A DNA stretch of 64,000 nt, taken from positions 7,033,501 through 7,097,500 of the forward strand of contig NC_134680.1 of NCBI RefSeq assembly GCF_024713945.1. The letters run 5' to 3'. Position numbers and translations under genes: made by a program. The notes beneath the pieces are model-generated. The model was not told where the DNA came from, did not search any database, and saw only the letters and a program-made list of their open reading frames with translations. Below, one piece after another: positions 48,835 to 57,475 of this stretch. The stretch's first letter is position 1. Each line of letters opens with the position of its first letter. This DNA is from Dermatophagoides farinae. Taxonomy: Eukaryota; Arthropoda; Arachnida; Sarcoptiformes; Pyroglyphidae.

Positions 48835-50737
48835 ATGATTATGATGGCATCCAACAATCAAATGCACAACTATCTGCGTGAAATACGCGGCATATCTGGT
48901 GTTGTGATGACCAGTGATTCATCGTCATCTTCTTCGTTGGTTTGTTCGGGTATCAAATCCACTTTGGACGCAAGTAGCAGTAGCAACAGCAATCCATTGG
49001 CTGAATCGTATGGACAACAACCGAAAGCTTTGAATCGTCAGAGTCGTGTGGTGCTGCATCCCCAATTACATCAGCAACATCTGAAGAATGTCTGGAAACA
49101 TTACTGTGAGTTTTGTTCAGATGATTGCTTTGCACATTTTTACATTATCTGTCTATCTATGTTCTAGTGTATGAACTTCAGCAACGGGCGCCCACACCCA
49201 AACGAGTGGTTTGTCCATTTGTGATACGATCGCGACCCTCCCACTATGGTCGAGAATTCCATGGCATTATGTCGCGTGATGAGGCCGAACAAATCCTGCT
49301 CGACGATGGCAAACAGGCGACGACTGATCAGACTTCTCATCACCACCAGGACGATGGGCGCTATCTGATACGTGAATCGTCGCGTCAAAAGTCTCAGATG
49401 ACGCTGTCGTTGCGGTTCAACAATCAAACAAAGAATTTTCGACTTTTTTACGATCATCAAGGTGGCCAGCACTACGTCAACGAACTGAAGCGTTTCGACA
49501 CTGTCCATGACTTGGTGGCCGATGGTCTCATCACACTTTATGTGGAATTACATGCCGCCGACTACATTGCCAACCTGGCCAATCAGTCTCGATACGAAGA
49601 ATCGCCCTACATGACGTTGCACAAGAATCGACTTTTGAAAACCAACAAACAGACACGGTCCGCGTGTAAATTGGACAATGTGCAGATAATGCCCATTCAG
49701 CCGCAAGAATTGTGTCTGCAAGACGATCCCTGTGATGATGATGATTCGTTGGATCGGAAATTTGATGTTCGTCTGTACGAAAAGGCTCACAATTTTCGGA
49801 CGCACACGTTCATCGGACATCCGTGGTGTGATTTTTGCGGCAACTTTATCTGGGGACTCATAGGACAAGGTGTCCGCTGTGAAGGTTTGTCTTTTTAATT
49901 TGTTTGTTTATTGATGATGTATTGATGATACAAACTGTCCAAAACAGACTGTGGCTTTGGAGCTCATCGGAAATGTTCAGAATCTGTGCCAAACGACTGT
50001 TGTCCCGATTTACGTCACATTCGTCGCATATTTGGAATCGATTTGACCACGTTCTGCAAGGCCAGTCAATTGCCGCGACCATTCATCGTTGAACTGTGCG
50101 TCGCCGAGATAGAACGTCGTGGTCTTCGTGTCGAGGGACTTTATCGTGCCTGTGGTTCTTCTGACGAGATTGACCTGTGGAAGAATCGATTCGAAACGGA
50201 CTGGGAACACACCCCCTTGGCTCAGATTGAAGACATTCATGTGGTGACTGGTCTGCTGAAACAGTACTTGCGATTGCTGCCCATTCCGTTGATAACATTC
50301 GATTCGTACCAACGTTTCGTTGATTCGGCAAGTATGTGGATTGAACATGTGAGAATGTTGGTAGCAATGTGTTGATGATGATTTGTTTTGTGCAGAAAAA
50401 AAGCTGCCAAGAGCAAGCCGTACAAGGATTGCGGGATGCGTCTCATCATTTGCCGCCAGCCCACTATCAAACGCTCAAATTCCTGATTGTCCACTTAAAC
50501 AAGCAAGTATAGCTGATTATTGATTATTGATTGCCATTAATCGACACCACATGCAGGGTCTGTGCATACGAGGACTACAACCTGATGTCGGCGAAAAACC
50601 TGGGTTTAATATTCGGTCAGACGTTGATATACACGCCCAACATTCCGATGATGTTTCAGATGATGAATTGCTGCTGGGAATACGAATCCAAGGCCATCGA
50701 ATTGATGATTCTGTTTCATGATAAAATATTCAAGTGA
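48835..50737 (+). CDS. CHN: Chimaerin (SH2-C1-RhoGAP, Rac-specific GAP)
   Basis: Exons 48835-49105, 49168-49884, 49948-50348, 50396-50502, 50557-50737; 558 aa. The last intron uses a GC donor (AA|GCAAGT). Order: Ser-rich N terminus; SH2 domain from about 115 (YGREFHGIMSRDEAEQ, with GRYLIRES as the phosphotyrosine pocket); C1 domain at about 298-347 with the full H/Cys zinc pattern (HNFRTHTF, CDFC, CEDCGFGAHRKC); RhoGAP from about 360 with the arginine finger in EGLYRACG (Arg396) and LPPAHYQTLKFL, NLGLIFGQTL. These match alpha2/beta2-chimaerin, a diacylglycerol-activated GAP for Rac downstream of receptor tyrosine kinases. The N terminus before YLYELQQRAP is the least certain part; upstream exons are possible. 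AATAAA occurs at 50751 and 50774. Confidence 0.93.
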
Positions 50738-50750
50738 ATCTATCCATGTA

Positions 50751-50779
50751 AATAAACTAGGAATGAATCCAATAATAAA
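50751..50779 (+). terminator. Poly(A) signals of chimaerin
   Basis: AATAAA at 50751-50756 and again at 50774-50779, within 45 nt of the chimaerin stop codon. Confidence 0.6.
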
Positions 50780-52330
50780 TGTTACGTTGCTTTACTCATC
50801 TTATTCAATGATTTGGTGGATGTGTTGTTGCACCAAACATTTAGAATGACCAGATATGGATCAAGTGATCAATTTTTCATTGGTCTCTTATGTTTAGTCC
50901 GAGTTATGTAGAGATTAAATTGGAATAGAAACGTGACTTGGCCTTGAAAGGAAAAGGGAATTTCCAATGAAATTGAAACGGCGGGTCTCTTCAATTCAAT
51001 AGAATGATGATGCAATAGGTGGATAGATGGCATTAGTGGCAAAAAGGATGCGTTTGTTGTGAACATCTCTGTAAGTTGTTTCTGGATGGGAAAAGGATGC
51101 GTCGTTTGTGCATGCATTGAATGTGTGAGTAACTTGTGACTCATTCGTGATTGATGGTTTGAAGCAAGCACGTGTTTTTTGACTTGATAAAAATGTGTGT
51201 TTTCACTAATTGATTTGTTTTTTATTTTGCTGTTATTCTCTGTGATATCAAATCAAATTTTTATTTCATGTTAAATTTCACCATTGGTAGAATTTGGAAA
51301 ATCCATCGTTGAAATTATTGATTCTTTGATTCTTTTCTTTTATATTATTTTAATTTTAATCTGTGTCTTACATTCTTGAATCAATTTTTTTCATTTCTTA
51401 ATTTATTAATTGATTTTGTATTCATTATGAGCGAATCACCGGCGTCGATTTTTCATTCTATTATCAATGTTGTTGAAGATATCGATATCTCCGACATCAG
51501 CCATGATAATTTGGATCATGATACTGGGAATAATCTCAATTTTGATAATCTCAGTGATGTAATATATCAAATTTTTATTTTATTTTTATTTTATGTTAAA
51601 TTTTTATTAATCGTCATATTTATTATTGCAATTATAATACTTGAATGTATTTTTCCAATTACAAAACAACAATTATTAACAACAATTGATGACAACGATT
51701 ATTATGAATTACAAAACCAAAATCATAATAATCTTTGCTATCAAAATCGAAACAAAAACGTGTTATTGACTTTGTAATAATGTGTTTTAATGTAATCTGT
51801 TTTCGATTTTGATATTACTCTCTTTCTGTGATATCAAATCAAACAAATTATTATTATTTTTATTTTTATTTTATTTTATTTTATGTTAAATCTTGTGAGT
51901 ATTTTGATTATTTTGATCATTTTGTTATTGTTATGAGCTTAATGCCATTGTATTTCAATTATTTTATTGTTTGCTGCTCATTTATTGAAATCAGTAGTTA
52001 ATAATGCAGCTAAATTGCTAACATGCGAAACAATTATTTTTTATCTATACAAGAATTGTACAATTATTTTTCATCTTTTGTATAATTTCAGATTGGACAA
52101 TTTTCTACCAATCAGTGGCAAAGCAGAATTAATTAATTTATGTTTATTTTTATGTTGTAATGGTCTTGAGTCGATAGCGCGACCCCAAGTGGTGATGATG
52201 CCAAGCAACACGTGTTGTGTTGCTCATTGTTCGTTTTTGAATTGTTAAGTTGCGTTTTGTTTGTCATTGAATAAAGTCTTGCATTTATTTGTGTGATTGC
52301 GAATGATAATACGTTACAATGTATCAATTG
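50780..52330. other. AT-rich region at the edge of the mobile-element block
   Basis: Very AT-rich. A short ORF from 51427 (MSESPASIFHSII...) encodes an acidic stretch followed by one strongly hydrophobic segment, about 116 aa, with no known domain; it may be spurious. The motif CTGTGATATCAAATCAA followed by T-rich sequence and ATGTTAAAT occurs near 51240-51278 and again near 51828-51890, suggesting repeat ends. AATAAA is present near 52270. Confidence 0.4.
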
Positions 52331-52627
52331 TTATTTATTACTTTTTTGACGCATTTTAAATGATGCAATTAAAATCAAATTGTTGAAAACAACAATAACC
52401 GATGAACAACTGTTGAATGACTGGAAAACATTTGTTGTAAATGTTTTCAGTAATTTGAAACAGTATAACCAAATCCTGGTTGATACCTGCGATGATTGAA
52501 TGATTAACTCATACAAAAAAAGAAGAAATTCGCCAAAGTTGGCCAACTGATATTCACATCCGTCACCTGATGCTTTATTGGTACAAAATGGGCATCAGTG
52601 AAACTAGAGCTGCTGTTTAAAAAAAAT

Positions 52628-52747
52628 ATGGGTGGAGTTGACCTTGCTGATCAATACGTTTTGACTTATTGTGTTTTCCGAAATTCATTGAAATGGTGGC
52701 GGAAATTATTTTTTTGTGGACTTGAAATTTGTGTCATCAATTCCTAG
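52628..52747 (+). pseudogene. piggyBac-type transposase fragment
   Basis: A 39-codon stretch ending in TAG reads MGGVDLADQYVLTYCVF then SLKWWRKLFFCGLEICVIN. This is the conserved C-terminal block of piggyBac/PGBD transposases (M-G-G-V-D-x-x-D-Q, followed by a WW-containing helix). Flanking sequence is degenerate with many stops (about 52340-52600 and 52750-53030), so only a scrap of a dead copy remains. TTAA target sites and inverted termini could not be assigned. Confidence 0.6.
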
Positions 52748-53390
52748 ATAATTTATCGAGCCTAAGAAGAAAAAAATAATCATGTGCCCATGAAACTTTA
52801 TAAATTTGTAAAAACTCTCATAGACTCGTAAAATTACTGGAACATATTTTCTTGATCACTATTTTTCGAATCATGGTAAATTAATGTATTGTGTAAATCG
52901 ATATCGATCAACTTTATGATGAAGTTTGTTTTGTTAATAAATTCATGAAAGAAGTACAGATAAAGAATTCATCAAAAAATGAGTCAATATTTTAAATAAA
53001 AGATACAAGATGAACAAAATTGATATTGTAACAAGAACGGTTTGAGAATCTAGCGCCATAGTGCAATTTGCTGAAATGGGTGTTACCACGGCCACCCAAA
53101 ATTATTCGATTTGTTCCAATTGACGATCATCGTTCATCAATTGAGAAAATCATCATCAAGTACTTTTTGATGTCGGCAGAATCAATGAAATTCGGTTGTA
53201 TATTCGTCGTCGTCGTATTAGCAGACTCAATTTGAATCAAAAACTTGTCATTTCTTTTTTCTTTCCTTGTGATTTATTGACATTTGTTTTCTACATTCTT
53301 TTCTATATTTTCATGATAATCTACATACTCTTATTGCATACTTTATGTAATTCTTGCATGGTAACATCAAATTGGCACTATAACAAACCA

Positions 53391-53690
53391 TGGTGCATAC
53401 GATGCCATTGTTTTTTCAAAAGCAATGTCCGTCATTGTCTAGATCAGTCATTCTCAACCTTTTTTTGTTGCTACTGATTTGTGAACAATTTTTGTGCCAC
53501 GGCACAGGGGTTGAGAATGACTGGTCTAGATGGTCGCATGTTTTTTTCGATTCATGCGACGATACTGGTGACATCAGAATCAAAGCATTCGACGTTGAAT
53601 GTGATGCTTTCTATGATCAGATTGTTGCCAATCATACATTTTTGCTGTATAATGTGTTGGTATACAACAATGCTGATCTGATATTTGTTC
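53391..53690 (+). pseudogene. OB-fold (RPA70-like) protein fragment
   Basis: In the frame that continues into the downstream reverse-transcriptase fragment, the residues WSHVFFDSCDDTGDIR, KAFDVECDAFYDQIV and TFLLYNVLV resemble an OB-fold of the large replication protein A subunit (family pattern: D-x-S/T-G-E-I-R-x-x-A-F, then a Phe-rich strand). The MITE at 53445-53523 interrupts it. This is a weak, short match made from memory. It is probably a captured or pseudogenic fragment, not a gene. Confidence 0.4.
53445..53523. mobile_element. 79-bp hAT-type MITE with 8-bp target duplication
   Basis: Both ends carry the perfect 15-bp inverted terminal repeat CAGTCATTCTCAACC, resembling hAT/Charlie-like termini. 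The element is flanked by the perfect 8-bp direct repeat GTCTAGAT at 53437-53444 and 53524-53531. Eight-base duplications are characteristic of hAT transposases. There is no coding capacity, so it is a non-autonomous miniature element. Removing it and one duplication joins a continuous reading frame. Confidence 0.88.
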
Positions 53691-54106
53691 CAGAATGTCG
53701 ATCAGCGTTCGGCAATGCTAACATACCGATAAGCGAGCAAGAAGTGTTAGGTGCAATGAAAACCATGGACAGAAAACACAAAGCTCCCGGTGTGGACGGT
53801 TTTATCGGCGAAATCATTGGCCATTTCGTACTGGCCAATATAAAATTTGTCACAGCATTCTTCAACCATTGTCTGATGAATGGCCACTTTCCAGATGCAT
53901 GGAAAGTGGCAGTAATAAAATTTATTAACAAACCTGGTAAAGATAAAACAGACATCGGCAGCTATCGTCCAATCGAATTATTGTCTGTTTTTGGCAAGTT
54001 ATTAGAAAAAATACTTGTCGATATACTTACATTTGATTTGGAACAAAGACGATGTCTATTTGATAACCAGTATGGCTTTCGTAAACAAAAATCAACAATT
54101 GACGGG
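53691..54106 (+). mobile_element. Non-LTR retrotransposon reverse-transcriptase fragment
   Basis: About 138 codons of the RT fingers/palm region: KAPGVDGFIGEIIGHF, MNGHFPDAWKVAVIKFINKP, SYRPIELLSVFGKLLEKIL and NQYGFRKQKSTI. Order and spacing are as in LINE reverse transcriptases. It belongs to a different family from the 59-64 kb element. It lacks the endonuclease upstream and the YADD block downstream, and stops where the next LINE fragment begins (about 54107). Confidence 0.75.
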
Positions 54107-55619
54107 TAGTAGATCGCATCCATTATGGATAACCGACAAACAGGAATGAATCAGATCAAAATAGCCCAACTCAACACGAATCATTCTCCATCAGCGACAA
54201 CAGCATTTATCGATTTTTGTAATAATATGCGATTGAGTAGTCGTATATGATAAATGTTATAACCATGATCGGAAACTGTTGCTAATTCATGAATATCGGA
54301 AATTACGTGTTGATTATCGGAAACGTTTTGATGAACTTAAAGAGAATCATTTACGAAAAGAAATTTTTGGTGAAAACGATACCGATCATTACCAACGAAT
54401 GTGTCGACTTTTGAAAAATCACCAAATTGTGCCAGCATGAACATTTTCAAATAGTAGTGGTCCGCAAAATACTGTCGAAATATTGTTAAATGATTTATTC
54501 CCAGATGATACCTTATCAAGTGATACGGCACAACAAGCCAATATTCGAATGATGGTAAACAATTGGAAACAACAGCATGCTAATGTTAGGGGTAGCTTCA
54601 ATCCGGTATCGACTTTGGAATTGCTGAACATTATCAACAAGACGAAAAATGATAAAGCTCCTGGATATGACAACTTTTCTCCCATCATTTGTAAAAAAGT
54701 AATGGCTGTAGTAAATTCAACTTAAGAAAACAAAAACAAAAACAAAGCAAAAATCTTTTGTTGAAAATATGTATGGTTTATTCAAAGGTGGTATCAACAT
54801 TGAAAGACAAAAACAATAATTAATACAATACACACACGCACCCGAGCCACATCAAAAAACCGCGAAAACTAGCTGCGCTTGCTCAGGAAAGTTTTGTCTT
54901 CTAAGCAGGGCTCACTTCACGACAAATGGCCTTTTTCCCAGAAATTCTGGTTTTGATTATGAATGCGTGCCTCCGATTGTAATATTTCCCGTATATCTGG
55001 AAAATTTCCGTTGTAAAGATCATCCCAAAACCGGGCCGTCCAACTTATGATAAATCTAGCTGGACATAAAAAACGACAACCGTCACAGTCGAGATTAAAG
55101 TTCACTCGTCATTGTTATCACCATCATCATCATGTGCATAGTCATCATTGAGCATGTGCCTTCGCGCCCTTTTTTCTTGATCGCTGTTTGAGCAGGAGAG
55201 ATCGATATCATCATCATCATGGCTTTTCATCATCACCATCAACATCGTAAATGAATTTGTTGATACTTTTCTTGGCATTGTGATTATCATCGTGATGTTG
55301 TTATGTTTAGGTTTTTTTATTAATTATTTATTTTCTTGTATTAAATTATACTCAATAAAATCAAAGTTTATTTCAAACCGGCCAGTGATAAGAAGTTTTT
55401 TGACTATAGCAGCTATAGACCAATTGGTCTTCTTCCGATCTTGGCCAAATGTTTGGAAGCGGTAATGGCTAATCGTATCAAAAGTCACCTGGATGCAAAC
55501 TCCCCACTATCGATATACCAGTATGGATTCATGCAACGACGTTCAACTGAACACGCACTGCTGGAATTAAAATCAAAAATCGAATCCAATTTGAAAAATG
55601 AACAATTGGTTCAAGCATA
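54107..55619 (+). mobile_element. Mosaic, broken copy of the 59-64 kb LINE family
   Basis: Four pieces align in order with ORF2 of the intact element. 54107-54240 holds the end of ORF1 and the ORF2 start (QIKIAQLNTNHSPSATTAF). 54240-54716 covers residues about 334-487. 54926-55055 is FPEILVLIMNACLRL onward, with a stop. 55389-55619 is YRPIGLLPILAKCLEAVM onward. The endonuclease domain (ORF2 residues about 36-333) is deleted. Unrelated segments interrupt at 54717-54925 and 55056-55388. Frames are broken by stops, so the copy is dead. The sequence AATGGC flanks the first interruption on both sides, as expected for an insertion with target duplication. Confidence 0.82.
55056..55388. other. Foreign segment inside the broken LINE
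   Basis: Not part of the LINE. On the minus strand it reads as a short acidic ORF (DDDDIDLSCSNSDQEKRARR, ending in ...DDDGDNNDE, 55290-55105), possibly a captured C-terminal gene piece. The other interruption at 54717-54925 carries a minus-strand AATAAA near 54775. Their origin is not recognised. Confidence 0.35.
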
Positions 55620-55850
55620 AAATCCGTGATTCTCTTTATCTAATGAAAAGTATGTCGCAAACATACGAAATGTTTGAACACATTTAACCAATTTATTCAG
55701 TGGATTTCAATCATAATGGTCGATACATTTGTTCAAGTGGTAATGATCGCAAGGTTTTTTTAAATGGAAATTATTTTATTTCATCAAGAATGATGATCGG
55801 CAATGGCCAATCATTGAAAAACATCAATACAAAAATAATATCAAGGGATT
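55620..55850 (+). pseudogene. Possible WD40-repeat exon fragment
   Basis: After an acceptor-like TTTATTCAG at about 55693-55701, one frame reads VDFNHNGRYICSSGNDRKV, the shape of a WD repeat strand pair (x-F-x-x-x-G-x-Y-I-x-S-x-x-x-D-x-x-V). No second blade or in-frame neighbour is seen. Probably a stranded exon from a duplicated gene; weak support. Confidence 0.3.
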
Positions 55851-55852
55851 AG

Positions 55853-55996
55853 GTGGGAAAACCATTTTCCACCACTCGGATTTCTATCAAAACGAATGTA
55901 CACGGCTGTTCAGGAAACGGAACAGCTATCTTGGTCAATTTTTTGGTGGTTTTTCGGTGGAAAAACCATTTTCCACAACTTGGATTTTTTATCAAA
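55853..55996. repeat. Two direct copies of a 40-bp unit, about 104 bp apart
   Basis: GTGGGAAAACCATTTTCCAC followed by CACTCGGATTTCTATCAAAAC at 55853-55892 recurs with few changes at about 55956-55996. Each copy contains the short palindrome GGAAAA(A)CCATTTTCC. A tandem or partial element duplication. Confidence 0.65.
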
Positions 55997-56023
55997 ACTC
56001 CAGAATCAAGAGAGAAATGGAAT

Positions 56024-56075
56024 AGCGAAGCTCGTGACGGTTTTGCGTTGTCCCGGAGGTTAACCTAACCTAACC
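56024..56075. repeat. Partial hairpin module abutting (CCTAA)n
   Basis: AGCGAAGCTCGTGACGGTTT... ending TGTCCCGGAGG (56024-56059) is a partial copy of the module at 57159-57271. It runs into GTTAACCTAACCTAACC; the telomere-type pentamer is here in the opposite orientation (56062-56075). Confidence 0.7.
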
Positions 56076-56090
56076 ACTATCGTTACCTCA

Positions 56091-56427
56091 TGTTGTAGAT
56101 CACTTGACACATGAGTGGTATAACATTGTATATGAAGGACTCGTTTTAAACTTGTATTTAAGTCGTGACGATTTATGAAATAAACATCAGATCAGATCAG
56201 ATATTATTATAATCATTTTGGTCTAGCAAGACTACGTAGCGCATAGCTACACTCGTATAACAGAGAGCAGTGGACAGACGCAATTTCGGATTCTTATGCA
56301 CAACGTAGTTGGTCCTTAAGTATCATCAGGTCACAATAACATCGTACAACTCTCTTGTTAAAATATATCCAAAGTCGATCTTGAAGAAAAGTTACTTTCT
56401 CTCTCTTCTGCCTTATTAAAACCAACA
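56091..56427 (+). mobile_element. Candidate solo LTR-like segment
   Basis: The segment begins TGTTG and ends CAACA, has a TATA-like TATTTAAG near 56155 and an AATAAA near 56179, in LTR order. No target duplication or primer-binding site was found, so this is tentative. Confidence 0.3.
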
Positions 56428-56444
56428 ACCCTTTGTTTGTGAAA

Positions 56445-56792
56445 ATGGCACCACGAGACGCCCAAGATAACCGAGACTATGTAAGGGACGAAGAGATTAA
56501 CATTGCTCGGGACCAAGATGAGCAGAGATTCCAACAATGGGCCTATTACCAGTACTGGCTGTATTATGTAGCCTATTACCAGTACTGGCTGTATTATGGC
56601 ACGCTTATGGTCAGAATCAACGCGGCAATGACATTAGGTTTAATTGACGATCGTGAAGATCGAATACGATCAATCGGGGAGGTACGACATTTCCTGGTTT
56701 ACCGTGATGGAACCATCCGACCCGTATATTTTGACTCGGAACCGATGCTTGGTAATTCTGGACGAATAGAAGATGGAAATATTGGATGTTGA
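56445..56792 (+). CDS. Orphan ORF with internal 30-bp duplication
   Basis: 115-aa ORF from ATG 56445 (MAPRDAQDNRDYVRD). An acidic N terminus is followed by two tandem copies of an aromatic-rich 10-mer (AYYQYWLYYV / AYYQYWLYYG) encoded by a perfect 29-30 bp repeat at about 56540-56599, then a polar C terminus (VRHFLVYRDGTIRPVYFDSE). Composition is balanced and less AT-rich than its surroundings, which favours real or recent coding. It lies just after the LTR-like segment, so it could be a retroelement ORF. No family recognised. Confidence 0.4.
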   Translation: MAPRDAQDNRDYVRDEEINIARDQDEQRFQQWAYYQYWLYYVAYYQYWLYYGTLMVRINAAMTLGLIDDREDRIRSIGEVRHFLVYRDGTIRPVYFDSEPMLGNSGRIEDGNIGC

Positions 56793-56799
56793 AGTAATC

Positions 56800-57158
56800 A
56801 TCGGACAACAATTCAAACGAAACTTTGTGATACTCCTTTGCGTGTTCAAAATTGGAATTTTCTTATATCTTAGCCGTGTCATGTGATGATTCGTTCATTA
56901 TTTTTTTTTATTTTTTTTTTGCTACTGTATCAATTTTTTTTTGATACATTTGAGGTTCATTTAAACCTCACGGTTGTCTTTCTAAATTTAAGGTTTATTT
57001 AAACCTCACTAGAATATCCATAGTTTTGTGGTATAACTATCAGTTATTGCCGGAATCGACTGTTTTGTGAATATTTATTTGTTGTTTTTTGATATTAATG
57101 CAATGAACTGCTCGGATATTTACACAATTATCGGTGGTCAAATTCCCGGGAGGACAAT
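56800..57158. other. AT-rich spacer between orphan ORF and hairpin module
   Basis: Contains T-runs (about 56904-56942) and two short direct copies of a motif, AGGTTCATTTAAACCT and AGGTTTATTTAAACCT (about 56953-57007), each nearly palindromic around TTTAAA. No gene supported. Confidence 0.45.
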
Positions 57159-57271
57159 CGAGCAAAACCTCACGAGCGAAGCTCGTGACGGTTTTGCGAT
57201 GTCCTGGAGGAGTGCCTTTCGAGCAAAACCTCACGAGCGAAGCGAGTGACGGTTTTGCGATGTCCCGGAGG
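57159..57271. repeat. Two tandem copies of a 52-bp hairpin module
   Basis: Copies at 57159-57210 and 57220-57271. Copy 1 contains the near-perfect inverted repeat AAAACC(-)TCACGAGC / GCTCGTGACGGTTTT around a GAA loop. Copy 2 runs directly into GGTTAGG repeats. Confidence 0.75.
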
Positions 57272-57418
57272 TTAGGTCGGTTAGGTTAGGTTTTTTTTTA
57301 ATCAGTTCTTCAAGTGATGGATCAAATAAAAATTATTATACGCTCGAATGTCTGGTATATTTTCTTCATAATGTTCAGGTTAGGTTAGGTTTTTTTTTTG
57401 GTTAGGTTAGGTTAGGTT

Positions 57419-57454
<36 letters not shown>
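57271..57454. repeat. Interstitial (TTAGG)n telomere-type tracts joined to T-runs
   Basis: Tracts: GGTTAGGTCGGTTAGGTTAGG ending at 57290 then nine T; GGTTAGGTTAGG ending at 57389 then ten T; GGTTAGG x4 overlapping at 57400-57421 then 33 T (57422-57454). TTAGG is the ancestral arthropod telomere unit. Read on the minus strand, each is an A-tail followed by CCTAACC. Confidence 0.85.
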
Positions 57455-57459
<5 letters not shown>

Positions 57460-57465
57460 TGAAAA

Positions 57466-57475
57466 ATTTTATTTG
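57466..57475 (-). terminator. Poly(A) signal before the 33-A tail
   Basis: On the minus strand, CAAATAAAAT occurs just upstream of the 33-nt A-run at 57454-57422, as expected for the 3' end of a reverse-transcribed polyadenylated RNA. Confidence 0.55.

Noticed and set aside
50332-50395. Chimaerin donor AA|GTATGT at 50332
   Set aside because: Attractive consensus, but the phase gives a frame that loses LPPAHYQTLKFL; donor GTGAGA at 50349 restores it.
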